In this document: piece after piece, positions 45,866 to 58,459 of the stretch | Position numbering within the stretch: position 1 is the first letter of the stretch | Layout of the letters: each line of letters begins with the position of its first letter | Source of the DNA: Cichorium intybus | Taxonomy: Eukaryota > Streptophyta > Magnoliopsida > Asterales > Asteraceae | Assembly (NCBI GenBank): GCA_023525715.1 | Contig: CM042013.1 | Span: forward strand, 80,372,494-80,436,493 | Length of the DNA: 64,000 bases | Direction of reading: 5' to 3' | The notes under the pieces: model-generated | What the model was told of the DNA's origin: nothing | Databases searched by the model: none | Seen by the model: only the letters and a program-made list of their open reading frames with translations | Made by a program: the position numbers and the translations under genes

Positions 45866-46443
45866 TACAGAACTGATATAATAATCAGTGAAACGTATCA
45901 TTTTGAGCATTTCGACTAGCACATTGAATCGAGCTTTTGCAACAGGTTTTGTGAACAAGTCCGCCACATTATTATCTGTGTGAACTTTATCCAAATGAAT
46001 CAATTTTCGCTCGTAGAAATCTCTAATAAAATGAATTTAGTATCAATGTGCTTAGTCTTAGAATGTTGGACCGGGTTTTTTACAATTTGGATAGCAGCCT
46101 CATTGTCACGGAAAATAGGAGTATCGAGAAAGTTCATACCATAATCAAGGAGTTGGTACTGCATCCAAATGACTTGAGAACAATAAGCCGAGGTAGCAAC
46201 ATACTCAGCTTCAGCTGTAGACGTTGACACAGTCTATTGCTTTCTGCATTGCCATGAGATCAGTCTGTCTCCTAGAAACTGACATCCAGCACTGGTGGAC
46301 TTTCTGTTAATTTCACACTCTCCATAGTTGCTATCTGAAAAAGCATAAAGATCAAATTCACGGGTCTTTGGATACCAAAGACCAAATTTTGGTCTCCCTT
46401 TAAGGTATCGAAAGATCCGTTTGAGCACACAGGCAAACTGCAA
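45866..46443 (-). pseudogene. RNase H domain (C2)
   Basis: Blocks 46443-46234, 46230-46000 and 46003-45866 read on in nearly the same frame: YLKGRPKFGLWYP, LYAFSDSNYGE (first Asp), then STAEAEYVATSA (Glu), FRDNEAAIQIVKNPVQHSKTKHID (Asp), then LDKVHTDNNVADLFTKP (last Asp). These are the copia RNase H motifs. Only short breaks separate them. Confidence 0.88.
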
Positions 46444-47647
46444 AAACGATATCAGGTCTGCTAGCAGTCAGATACATCAGCGAACCGATCATCGAATAAT
46501 AGTAAGTTTGATCGACAGATTGGTCATCTGAGTCTGAAGATAGCAGAGGTCGCTCAGCCATTGGAGTGTTAGCCTCTTTCGCATCCTTGAAACCGAACTT
46601 AGCAAGAATATCATCCACATACTTCGCTTGATGAAGCAGGATACCCATTGAGCTTTGCTTAACTTGCAACCCGAGAAACATCCTCATCTCTCCCGACAAA
46701 CTCATCTCGAACCTTTTCTTCATCACCAAATCAAACTCTTTGCACAGAACATCGCTTGTTAAACCAAAGATGATGTCATCCACATAGATATGGACAACAA
46801 TTTGATCATCATCTTGGCCTTTGATAAACAGAGTCTGATCAATTCTTCCACGAGTATAACCGTGCTGTAGAAAATGTTCTGTCAAAGTGGCATACCAAGC
46901 ACGAGGAACTTGATGCAGACCATAGAGGGCTTTATCAAGCTTGTAGACGTGACTTAGAAACTTAGAGTTGACGAAACCAGGCGGTTGATCAACATAAATT
47001 TCCTCTTTCACCTCACCGTACAGGAAGGCAGTCTTGACGTCCATTTGGTAAACAGTAAAGTTCATGTAAGAAGCGTAGGCAAGGAAGATCCGAATCGCTT
47101 CAAGTCGCGCCAAAGGAGCATATACTTTCGTGTAATCAAGTCCTTCAATCTAGCGAAAACCTCGAACCACCAGACGTGCCTTATTACACACAATTACTCC
47201 AGAATCATCTTGCTTGTTGCGAAACACCCATCTTGTATCCAAAGCCTTTTTGCCTTCGGGTAGTTCCACCAGTTGACAGACGTTCAACTTCTCAAACTTG
47301 TTCAACTCTTCATGCATGGCATCCACCCAACTTGGTTCAGTGAGTGCCATCTCTACGTTCTTCGGCTCAATTTGAGAGATGAAGCACGAATAGAGACACT
47401 CGTTGACTTGACCACTTTGGCTACTGGTTAAAACACCATCATCCATAGGGCCAATAACGTTGTCAATTAGATGGTCCCGTTGAATTCTTGAAGGAACAAC
47501 ATATTGGAGCGAAGCAGTTAAGACCAGAAGATTGGTTATATTCTCAACTCTGTCTGAGCCTGAAGCACCTCTATCAGAATCTCTGAAGTCATGAGAAGTA
47601 CTTGCAATGTACTCATAAGGAATTCTTTCAGGAAAGAGAGAATCCAT
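46400..47647 (-). pseudogene. Reverse transcriptase (C2)
   Basis: From 47647 the linker leads to EPSWVDAMHEELNKFE, KALDTRWVFRNK and NKARLVVRGF. A stop is followed by the long block 47113-46400: ARLEAIRIFLAYA, FLYGEVKEEIYVDQPPGF, DKALYGLHQVPRAWY, IYVDDIIFG (catalytic pair), and later YYYSMIGSLMYLTASRPDI. This is a standard copia RT of about 240 residues. Only the stop near 47150 and the frame change at 46400 break it. Confidence 0.91.
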
Positions 47648-47766
47648 GAGAGTAGAGTCAAAAAGATCAACAGGTTCAGGTTGAATAACATCTTCAGGGG
47701 TAGTTGATTGTTCAACAACTGGGGTATCGCCAACAACTTGGGATGAGATATCTGGAGCATCTTCAG

Positions 47767-49287
47767 TTATGGTAGCAGAAATAGGGGATGCACCGTCATC
47801 ATGAATAGGATTTTCAAGAATGACTGACGGAGTGATAAGATCATGAATGAGATCTTCAGCATCTTCACTGTTAATTCCACTGGTCCTGGTTGTGTGCCTG
47901 AAAGAACATCAGAAAACACATAGAAAGGTTTAAACAGTTCAGCATAATCAAACAACCAGTCAGGTCCAACACGGGCATCAGTTGGATTCTCTTCTAGCCA
48001 GTGAACATCATATGATTCAGCAATCTGCTTTGTCGCTTTGTTGTACACTCGATACGTAGTTTTACTTGCATATCCAACGAATTAGCAATCATCCGCCTTG
48101 GAGTTGAACTTCGGAGTAGCTTCAAGATGAAGAACAGTGCAAGGACAGCCAAAGGTACAGAAATGTGAAACATTAGGCTTGCGACCATAGAGAATCTTGT
48201 AAGGTGTCTTCATTTAAGGTTTGTTGATGATGACCCAATTCTGAATATATGAGGTTGTGTTGATGGCTTCAGCCCAAAATATCACCGGCAGTTTAGAATC
48301 ACACAGCATGGTACGTGCAGCATCAATAAGAGTTCTGTTCCATCGCTTAGCAACACCATTCTGTTGAGGAGTACGAGAAGCATTATACTGACGCAGGATA
48401 CCTTTATCTACACAAAACTTGTTCAGAACTACACTCTTGAATTCTGTTCCGTTGTCGCATCTAATGGCTTTCAACTTCTGATTCGTTTGATTTTCAATGA
48501 GCTTGATGAATCTAATGACCAAATCAGCAGTTTCACTTTTATTCTTTAAGAAGAAAACCCAGGTAAAACGTGAGAAATCATCAATAATAACTAAATAGTA
48601 AGAACTGCGATTGAGACTGAGAACGTTAATCGGGCCAAATAGATCCATGTGAATCAGCTGAAGAATCGAATCAATGGAATTGATCAGTTTGGGCTTATGT
48701 GGCTTTTTGTGATGTTTTCCTTGAGCACAGGTAACACATTTCTCGAATGTAATGAAGTCCTTGATTGGAAGTCCTGCAACCATGTTGTTCTTTGCAAGAC
48801 GATTCAGATTCTTTGCGTTGGCATGACCGAGACGTTTATGCCACAACATCGCGCTTTGTTCAGATGCTCTTGAGAATAAGCAGGTGACGTTCTCGGGAGT
48901 GTTGTGATTCATGTCAATGATGTAAGCATTGCTTTTTCGTTCTGATCGAATAAGAATCCACTCCTCTGGAATAACTACATCGGGTTTGAGAATCAGACAT
49001 TCCTTCTTTGTAAAATGGGTTGAGAAACCCTTGTTGCATATTTGAGAAACGCTCAGCAGACTGTGCTTGAGCTCAGGTATAAAATTGACGTTCTCAAATT
49101 TCAACAAACCATTCGACACCGTCCTTCTTTGTGTGATCTTCCCTTTTTCACCTCCAGCAAAGCAAACACATCCCCCCTTAAATTTTTCAATGTTGTGTAG
49201 TTGGGACATGTCCCCTGTCATGTGCCTAGAACAGCCACTATCAACATACCAAGGTCTGCTGATACTCCTCCGTAACTGTTCCTGCAC
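47767..49287 (-). pseudogene. Protease and integrase (C2)
   Basis: The 357-residue frame 49287-48214 begins with the protease active site WYVDSGCSRHMTG, then HSLLSVSQICNKG. Next is the GAG-pre-integrase MLWHKRLGHANAKNLNRL and zinc-binding CVTCAQGKHHKKPH. The integrase core follows, with IHMDLFGP, IIDDFSRFTWVFFLKNK and AIRCDNGTEF. The third catalytic residue is lost: the family's NGVAER reads NGVAKR near 48350, a Glu-to-Lys change. The C-terminal part runs on with stops to about 47767 (VSHFCTFGCPC, YRVYNKATKQIAES). Confidence 0.9.
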
Positions 49288-49454
49288 AAGTCACGGGATC
49301 AATTAGATTTAGACACCCAGTCCATATGGAAACTGGGTTTACCTTGACTATCAAGACATTTAACCAATTTAATACTCATGTCACGTTGATCAAATAATGG
49401 TGAGACATTTGAAACTTTGTTAACACTGCCTTTAGGAACCCATTTAATGTTTGG

Positions 49455-51504
49455 TTAAAAACGTTTATCTTTTGACCAAATGGGAACATTTACATTTGAA
49501 GTAGAATCAGAACTACTAGAAGTTGATTCTTGAAAAGACTTTGGGTTTACAAAAGTTGCTAAGACATAGTTACTTCTAAAAGCAATTCGATTCCAGGCAT
49601 TCGTGTTATTTTGATTTTTCTTTCTAGAACGTGACCTTGAGGGTTTTCTCTTATGAGATGCCCCTTTTGGTAGATTCTGCCAACACTGTTCATTTTGAGA
49701 AGCATACAAGTGTCGGGGACAATTTTTGGCTATGTGACCAGCAATTCCACAATTGAAACAAGTCTGTCTTTTTAAAGGTACATTGGAATTCTGTCCAGGT
49801 CCAGATTTAAACAAATTATTTCCACACACACACAAGCATGCAACAGATTTATCAACCAAAATCTTCTTCCTAGTGGTTTTTAAAACAGCATCACAAGAAG
49901 TTTTAGAATCAACAGATTTCTTAGTGTCAAGTTTCACATCATCACACACATCAACAAAATTAGTCTTCAAACAAGTTTTAACAAGATTAATAGCAGGCGA
50001 ATCTTCAACATCCTCAATCTTCGTTTTTAATTTATCTCATCACCACACGAGTAGTAGAAACCATGAAAGCAAACTGCAAGTCCATCATCTCTCCTTCAGC
50101 AGCATCCACATCCATCTCTCCTTCAATCTGGGCCAAGTGAGCTCTTCCTTCTCCATTCAGATTTAGGTCCTGCAACTGATCCTCCCAAGTGAACTGCTGT
50201 GCCACCATTGCCCTTTCTGCATTCTGAGGTTGAGCAGCTTCATGATTATTTGTTCCACCAGGTACAATGGTTCTATCATGATTCTCCATTATGGGCTTGG
50301 TACACTCACGAGCAAAATAACCGAGCTCGTTGCAGTTGAAACACCTTAGATTAGCTTTTCCAAAACTCACCTTCCTCTCACCATTATTGTTCACCCAACT
50401 GTTTCTTCCTGTTCTCTAAGTGAATTTCTTGGCCCTATGCACTGCCATAGCAATGTGCCAAGAAATGTCAATTACTTCCAAGTCATCTGGATTGATTTGA
50501 TCAAGGTCTCCCGCAGTCATAGGATGAAACAGTTCACCATCAACCAAGGCATTGCAACAGTTAAGGAGACCAGCCATCATTCCAAGATTCTCTTCAGCAC
50601 CTTTTGGAAGAGTTTGAGCAGGAGTTGGAGTCTTAACAGAAGAAGTAGCAACAGGTGGAGCTTGAGGTGCCATAGAAGATGAACGAAGCTAAAATTGAGC
50701 TTGGACCTTAGTAGTGGCTTGACCAGTAGTTTGAACAGAGAAAGCACTGTTTGTTGAAGTTCCAATGTTAGCAGACTGGTACGAGCTAACATGATTCATT
50801 TCCTTCTGTTTGTCATCCATGTCACAAGATTTTATAATAGCCATAATCTCAGAAAGTGAGAGTCTAGCTAAGTCTTTGGTTTTCTTGATGACTGCCACGT
50901 TCATGTCCCAACTTCTAGGAAGAGAATTAAGAAGCTTTTTGTTTACATCAATCTTTGGAAATGTGATCCCAGCAGTGGACAACTCAGTGTGTAGAGTGAT
51001 GAAACGTTGTAGCTGAGATTCAAGAGATCCTCCAAGGATGTGATTAAACAGATTGAATGTTTGACGAAGCATATATTGCATGCGTTGCTTCATATCCTCA
51101 TTTCCTTCGTAAACATCAATCAAAGCATCCCACAAAGATTTAGCAGTTTGGTACTCACGGAAAACCTAATCAATTTCAGGTGAAAGTGCCATAGATAGAG
51201 TAGCAAGAGCTTTCTGATCAAGTTTAACTTTCTCAAAGTCCAAATCAGAGTATTCTTCAAACGGTTTATCATACACGACATCGTCTTTGGTCAAAGTAAT
51301 TCTGACCGGAGGACGTAGGTGACTTCTCCATAGCTTAACGTCTTTCATCTTGATATACTGTTCGAATCTGTATTTCCATTCGGTAAAACCTTCAACTTTG
51401 ATCACTCGGGGAATACGGGTAACGGTACCCATAACAGAATCGAGATCATTATTGACATTTGAAATAGCAGGATCCATCTGAAATGAGTCTTGAAAATGCT
51501 TCAA
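49455..51504 (-). pseudogene. Gag (C2) with two zinc-knuckle regions
   Basis: The likely Met is at 51504 or the internal one at 51477 (MDPAISNVNNDLDSVMG). The UBN2-type Gag continues in frame through a stop near 51166 (WKYRFEQYIKMKD, SLWDALIDVYEGNEDMKQR, LGGSLESQLQRFITLHTELS). The 50394-50032 block has CFNCNELGYFARECTK. The 49970-49455 block has CFNCGIAGHIAKNCPR. Two separated knuckles with about 180 residues between are known in some Tork-type plant copias. Stops near 50690, 50416 and 50032 interrupt it. Confidence 0.85.
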
Positions 51505-52214
51505 AAATTTTCACAAAAATAAATTTCAACTGGACCGAACAACTCGAATAATGCACCGAACAAACTTTATCGAACAGCCTAGAGCGAGGAACACCTTAAA
51601 CGAGCAAAGACCACTTGACCGAACAATAAAGAAACTGAACAACTTTTCAACTAGACCGAGTAACAGACACCGAAAAACAAACCAATCAGCAACTAACCGA
51701 TCAACAACTAAGCAACCACCAAACAATAAAATGACCGAACAACTTGGCGAGTAACTAAAACCGATCAATCAACTAATACTGAACAATGTGAAAAACCCTA
51801 AAAGCACCAAACACGCAACTGGGCTGACCGAGTAACACTTTAATTGGGCTGAACAACCACAAGAAATCCTAGCCAAAAGCGCCGCCACCGAACAACACCA
51901 AAAACCCTAAGGAATCAGATCCGCCGCCGAACAACCCAAAGAAACCCTAAAATGCTACAGTACCGCCGCCGAACAACCACAAGGAGCGTGACTGAGCAAT
52001 AATTTTCAGATCTAGATTTCACGAACAAGTCTGTAACTTGTACTTTTGGATAAAAAACGCTACTTTGTATGATTTTGCTTGAAGATCTTCGATAAACACG
52101 AAGAACACAAGCACACAAACACCAAAAATCGATCAAAATTGTCCAAAAACGGATCAAACTCCCAAAAACTTCAAAACTGTCCAAGAACAATGAAAAGATT
52201 GATACCAAAATCAA
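51505..52214 (-). other. Untranslated leader of C2
   Basis: About 700 bp between PBS and gag. It is dominated by short words of the type ccgaacaac, ccgagtaac and ctgaacaac (minus sense TTGTTCGG, TTACTCGG). I count about 15-18 between 51530 and 51990. The same design is in the leader of D (668-1228). The 51526-51768 reading frames are not genes. Confidence 0.72.
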
Positions 52215-52226
52215 GCTCTGATACCA
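52215..52226 (-). other. Primer binding site (tRNA-iMet) of C2
   Basis: The minus strand reads tggtatcagagc, the exact initiator tRNA-Met complement, two bases from the LTR. Confidence 0.92.
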
Positions 52227-52228
52227 AT

Positions 52229-52644
52229 TGTAGGTCCACAATAATCCTAGATCTATATGATATCAATCAAATCACAAGAACAATAAGAACAAGGAGATTA
52301 AACTTCAATGCACATCTTTGATTAATCAAATGGTCTAGTACATAAGTTATTTGGTTGCAAGAACACGCAATATTCTCTCTCTAATTAGCACACACTTCGA
52401 GACAACCAACTATCTAAATGACAGCTCCTAGAGCCTTAAATACTCTACGCCTAAAACCCTAGCAAACCTAAGCCCATGGACCGAACACCAAACCCATAAG
52501 GGCTGTCGATCAAAAGACCAGACCGAACAACCCATTGGTTGTTCGGTTCACACCGAAAAACCCAATTAAACCTATAACTTTGATATTTAACATTTTTATT
52601 ACGTATAAATAAAAGATTAAACCAACTAAAATTAATTCCTAACA
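52229..52644 (-). repeat. 5' LTR of copia C2
   Basis: From tgtaggtccac to ...aattcctaaca. It has TG...CA ends in sense. It is collinear with 43688-44103 and with the D LTR at 247-653 (reverse). Confidence 0.92.
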
Positions 52645-53563
52645 CCATAAGTCAATATTTTAGTCGAAGTTTGAATTCCAAAGCTCATGCGCATAATGTT
52701 AGATGAACTATAGACCAATTCGTTTGAAGAACACTTGAGTTATTTTGGTCTACAACCTTTAGATATTGGGAACATATATCTAAGGCCATCGGGACCCACT
52801 GTTTGATGTTGAATGAGGTGCGATCAAATGATACTTTAATCACATAAGAGAGGTTACGATTTTTGTTTGATGAACAATTCGTGTATTTCATCGGTGATGA
52901 ATTTTTTTTAATAGTTGCATTCAAGTTCGATGGTTGGCTTCCAGATGTAGATAAGGACCTGAAATCTATTGATACATTGTATTAGCAACTTTGCTTCCCA
53001 GAGCAAACAAATATGTCATTGACAATTATCTATTTTGTTAAATCTTATCTTCAGCAAGATATTTTTGCACATATCGGAGGACGACGCATTGAGAGCTAGA
53101 AATAAGAGTTTTATTACTCCTGAGTAGGCTAATCTTGATGGAGCCATTGAAGAAAGTGGACCCATCCCAGTTTATGAAATCATCTTACGTCCAAGTACTA
53201 ATATTACATCTTTTCATATGTATCATAACCTTAGAATAAGATTAATAAATTATGTAATTAAATCTACGTTCAGACGACTCTAATGCAATAGCGCCCCCGT
53301 AGAGCATGTAGTGTACATATTACACATATGACATCCCTATCTACGATTGTCCCCAAAACTACTCGGCTATTGTTAGAGCCATTTATAAATCCAAGGAATG
53401 AATTTATAATTTTATTCTATTTTAATAAGTTAGTCCTCCAAGTTTCCTGTAAGTTTTATCCCCAACCAAAGAATGTTAAATATTAGGATATATTATTCGG
53501 TATACAAAAGAATGGGTAGTTGCCACAGAAGATAAGAGTGGAAAAGTAATTACAAAATTAACT

Positions 53564-53568
<5 letters not shown>
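52645..53568. other. Unassigned stretch
   Basis: About 920 bp. I find no frame with a recognisable domain. Short open pieces such as 52924-52685 (minus) and a plus-strand stretch near 53130-53250 show nothing I can name. It may be an old, decayed element or unique sequence. Confidence 0.35.

Positions 53569-53632
<64 letters not shown>
53569..53632. repeat. (TA)n microsatellite
   Basis: About 64 bp of alternating TA. Confidence 0.92.
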
Positions 53633-53636
<4 letters not shown>

Positions 53637-55240
53637 ATTAATTATGTTATTTTATATTAATAATTTAATCACATCATATTTAATATAGATAAGTCTTTTA
53701 TTGGTGAAGTGCCCACCAGGTGCATGGTGGATGATCCTGTTAAGCAAAGTGTGGAGCCTGATCAGAACCGAAGTTTATCGAGAACCGAAGAAGATCGGCT
53801 AACCGAAACAACTAGAAATAGAGGCAAAGACAAAGCCTGTGATGTTGTAGTTGGTGCTTCGATAGGATCCTCAAACCTCGGTAGTGCAAGTCATTTACTC
53901 CAGGTTTTGACTAACTAAAAGATCAGCAACTGGAGGCTGTATCAGTTTTCGGGTGTTTTCCTAGAAGGGCAATGATTCTGCTCCAGTGGATCAGAAATGG
54001 GTAGAAGGAATAGTATCAGATCAGCATGACCGAGGAAGGTGACACCTCGTCCGGATCAGAAGATACGTCTTGTCTTAGGCACTCAAACGAAGCATCTAAG
54101 ATAGACAACATAAGTCAATGGTAACTGAGATAGGTTACCATATCAAAGGATTGTGATGAGGAAGAGAACTGCATCATGACCGAAGAACTATGTCCGAAGA
54201 ATCCAATCATCAATATCTTATGTGGATTTGCAGATTCATCGTGATAGCAATAGCTTGGGCTATGGTCACAAGAGGGAATGCATCATCAACATAAGAATAT
54301 GAAATAGCAGTGTCTTCAGACCGAAGCTCAGTTTGGACAGGAGAAGTTTTCTCAGGCGGAAAGAGTTTGGCCCTAAACCAAAGTGTAGTCTGATTAAAGT
54401 GTAGAAGCATATTTAAACAAATACATTGTCTCATTAAAGGGCAAGACTATTCAACTACAGTCCAAGGAGGGTTATCCAACCGAAGAAGGAGTCTTCGGTT
54501 GTACCCTGCCTTGGTATTGTCACATCGGCTATCAGATTTATCTTGGAAATACATGAACGATATTGTTCAGCATGGGGAGCACAGAAGAGGCACTTTACAG
54601 GGTGTAAAGTTTACTAGGTGTTCCAAGTTTATGTTTGAAGATTCCCGCTCAAGATCTTGCATGTTCAGCCTTCCTAGTTTTTTGCTATTTATACATCTTG
54701 TTCACTACACAATGTGGTAGTTAAAAATATTATGTGTGGTAAATATCCAATGTTCTGATTGTGAACATTGTGAAGAGTCTTAGTTTCTCTCCTCTAAAAC
54801 ATTAAAGTGTATTAATGATATTCTCTCGGTTCTCACAGTAGATGTAGCATGACTCACTGTCAAGTAAACACTTTATATCTTGTGTTTCCCAGTTAATTCT
54901 TCGTATTTCTCTCTAGTCAAGATAAGTTGTGAGGTTGATTGTTTGTTTGAAGTTCGTAGTCGTGGGGTTAATAAGTACCTTGACCAACAGACGAGCTATG
55001 AAGAAGGTTCGGTTCCCCAAAAAAGTGGTATCAAAGCATCAAGGTTGAAGACGGGGACTAAGATCAACAAACTGAATATCACAACTTTGACTCTTGAAGA
55101 ATGCAGTTGGATGAATGTGTCTAACATGAAGGCTATCCTTGTCATTGTTAGAGAATATGTAGGTGATGGATATCTCGTGTATGTGTTGAATTCACTAAGT
55201 TGTGTGCTTACCCTTTGCCTATAAATTCATTGCTTCAAGT
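53633..55240 (+). mobile_element. Probable LTR end, PBS and gag start of another retroelement
   Basis: Near 55027 the sequence gtggtatcaaagc looks like a tRNA-Met primer site. About 40 bases later a frame reads INKLNITTLTLEECSWMNVSNMKAI, reminiscent of a copia Gag start. The preceding 1.3 kb has LTR-like features (a run with cttgtgtttcccag, an open stretch at 53709-53918 with no domain) but I cannot fix its left edge. A second copy is not in the window. Confidence 0.42.
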
Positions 55241-55274
55241 TCTTCTGGTGTACGTGATGGCAAGGCGTGATGCG

Positions 55275-55715
55275 TGTAGGTCCCGTAACAATCCTAGATC
55301 TTAACACGGTATCAATCAAATAAAAAAAACACAAGTATAATCCTTCAATGCAGTCGATTTATTAGATCAATCGACTAGTACATAAAAACACGGTTGCTTG
55401 AGCAATAAGAAAATCTCTATGCTAGAATGAGGCTCCAAAACAACTAACTCTACAAATAAAGACTAAGCCTCATATATATACCTATGCTACTCGGACCGAA
55501 AACCTAAGCCCACAGACCAAATCCAACCGAAAACGTTACACCAAGCCCAACCGAAAACCTCTGGTTTTCAGTATCATGACCGAGATCCAGGAGGATTTTG
55601 GTCCAGGACTAAAATCATCCATCAGGCTCCTTTTTCTCTTCCTTTTAGCCCAGAAACTCCTAGAAATGATCCAGTTGAATGCAAAGCTTAAACCAAACAT
55701 AAATATGGTCCAACA
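55275..55715 (-). repeat. 3' LTR of copia C3
   Basis: From tgtaggtcccg to ...tatggtccaaca. The first 90 bases match the C2 LTR end; the rest is diverged. The remnant atatccccattgg follows, corresponding to the PPT. Confidence 0.78.
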
Positions 55716-57271
55716 ATATCCCCATTGGTTTAATGCGTTCATTTGACTTCGAGCTTCGTCTTGATCTTGGCATTGGTTGTATACTGCATACAAAATCCAA
55801 CAAACTCCCCCTTAATGAATAACGGGAGACAGATGTTAGAGGAATTCTGCTGGTTTGCAGAAACAAGTTCATCTTCAACATGGACCTGACTTTAGATTTA
55901 ACTTTGAAAGATCATTTGGCAGTCAGGCTTCAGAGCAGGTCTTGAATCAGCACAACCAACTTTTGATTTGACATTGACATTGACTTTGACTGGAGTCTGA
56001 TTCTTCATCTCTTGCTGATCACATACAGGTGTAGATGTAGCAACAAAATTGACTGAGGAGGAATTCAAGCAATCTTGTCGCATGGAGTTTAGCTTCACCT
56101 TCTTCGGGAACATGATATTAATGTCGAAACTTTTGAAAGTTACTTTTGCAGGTGCTTCTTGATACGAACTTTGACAGCAAATCCTATTGGTCACGGAGTT
56201 ATAAACTCTCACCACAGTTGTTCAAGGATTCATCCTTGGATCAGAATGAGACTTCTCGCAGTATCTGTGTGAACCCGGGGGAACGCATTGCGATTGTTTG
56301 AGTATCGGAGAACTACTCATGGCCGTTTTGATTTTGACCCCTGCATATCCTTGATTAAAGATCTCAATGCAGTTGACAAGACAACAAGTTGACTTGGCTC
56401 TTGGCGAGACGTTCAATGGTATCCAAACTCTACGGAGTGTACATCCTAGTGCCAATTTGAATCCTCGTAAAGTTGTTGGGGTCTCACAGCTATTGTTGTA
56501 AACAACAACGATCACTGACCGAGAGTTTCGATATTTCATCAATGCGAGGTAAAATCACATTGAATCACGAACATCTTAATTAGAGCGTGTAATATGTCTT
56601 GGTTACTAGACATACCCATCGGCTAGACTTTCGAATTGTCATCAGTGTATGGTTTATTACACTGAGTCATCCAACTCTTGAATTAGAAGCTTTGTAGATA
56701 AGAATGATTGTCGATGCCTCGTATCTACTACTGGTGTTGTACCAGAGATCACTGGCATAAAGTTTCAAAATATCATCACCACTTGGTTCAAAGTGACGAG
56801 TCGTCTATTTCTTGCAGCAGAAAGGTAAAGGTGGTTGAGAATGGATTGGTGTGTGTGATAGATTACGGTACACAATCTAACCATCGGCACAGACTTTTTA
56901 ACACTCGACTCTGAGTGGCTTTACTCAAAGTGTCTAGAAGTTTATGTTGCAGAAGAAACTGTTATATTTGGTTAAGAAAGGTTGTCAGCGCTTCAAACTT
57001 ACTATGGTGTAACAGTAAGAATCATTAGCACTTAAGTGTTACCTTAGCAGTGAGTGGTATTACTCGGTGCGTCGTCGGTAGGTAAGAAATATTTTTGAAC
57101 TTTTAGTTTTTTTTTAAAATAAAGACATAAACGAAAAAAAATTGAAAAATTGAAAATTTTGTTTTATTTTCCTCTTCCCCTAAATTTGTGCATGGGAAAG
57201 AGTGTTGAAAATAAACCATAAACAAATTTAACTAAAAGAAAATGTACAAAATTTACAAACTGATTTAACAG

Positions 57272-57657
57272 TCAGTGAAACGTATCATTTTTAATATTTT
57301 GACCAGCACATTGAATCGAGCTTTTGCAACAGGTTTAGTGAACAAGTCTGCCACATTATTATCTGTGTGAACTTTATCCAAATGAATTAATTTTCACTCG
57401 TAGCAATCTCGAATAAAATGAATTTTGATATCCATGTGCTTAGTCTTGGAATGCTGAATAGGTTTTTTCATAAATTGGATAGCAACCTCATTGTCACAGA
57501 ATATGGGAGTATCAAGAAAGTCCATACCATAATCAAGGAGTTGATGTTGCATCCAGATAACCTGAGAACAAAAAGTCGAGGCAGCAACGTACTCAGCTTC
57601 AGATGTAGAAGTTGACACGGTTTGTTGTTTTCTGCATTGCCAAGAAATCAGCCTGTC
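57272..57657 (-). pseudogene. RNase H fragment (C3)
   Basis: Reads STSEAEYVAASTFCSQVIW, QLLDYGMDFLDTPIFCDNE, QHSKTKHMDIK, and after a stop LDKVHTDNNVADLFTKP. It corresponds to 45866-46240 of C2. It ends at the deletion joint in ctcctagaaa. Confidence 0.85.
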
Positions 57658-57715
57658 TCCTAGAAATGATCCAGTTGAATGCGAAGCTTAAACCAAACAT
57701 AAATAAGGTCCAACA
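57658..57715 (-). repeat. Residual end of the 5' LTR of C3
   Basis: Matches 55658-55715 (ctagaaatgatccagttgaa... to ...ggtccaaca) with about two differences. It joins RNase H sequence through the shared word cctagaaa. Confidence 0.87.
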
Positions 57716-57801
57716 ACGCGTTCACACTGATGCTGCTTCATTTAGATACTTATTTTGAGTTGACTTTTTCATGTTTAACTTCCGTTGTTGTATTGGTTTA
57801 A

Positions 57802-58383
<582 letters not shown>

Positions 58384-58455
<72 letters not shown>
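58384..58455. repeat. (TA)n microsatellite, right flank of MITE M2
   Basis: About 72 bp of TA. Confidence 0.93.

Positions 58456-58459
<4 letters not shown>

Larger units (their letters stand above)
43688..52644 (-). mobile_element. Copia element C2, near full length, decayed
   Basis: In sense the order is 5' LTR (52229-52644), PBS, leader (to about 51505), gag, protease, integrase, RT, RNase H, long 3' region, PPT, 3' LTR (43688-44103). Integrase before RT defines Ty1/copia. The two LTRs differ at roughly 25 of 416 positions by eye, so it is an old insertion. I find no clear 5-bp duplication at its edges. Stops and frameshifts interrupt every gene. Confidence 0.93.
55275..57715 (-). mobile_element. 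Copia element C3, internally deleted relative of C2
   Basis: From the left: an LTR (55275-55715), a PPT-like remnant, the 3' region shared with C2 (55730-57270), an RNase H fragment (57272-57657), then 58 bases that repeat the LTR's end (57658-57715). The flanks are atgcg (55270-55274) and acgcg (57716-57720), a 5-bp duplication with one change. RT, integrase, protease, gag, leader and most of the 5' LTR have been removed by one deletion. Confidence 0.85.

Noticed and set aside
43688..52644. Search for a 5-bp target duplication around C2
   Set aside because: The left flank tagca and right flank ccata do not match, so no duplication is claimed.
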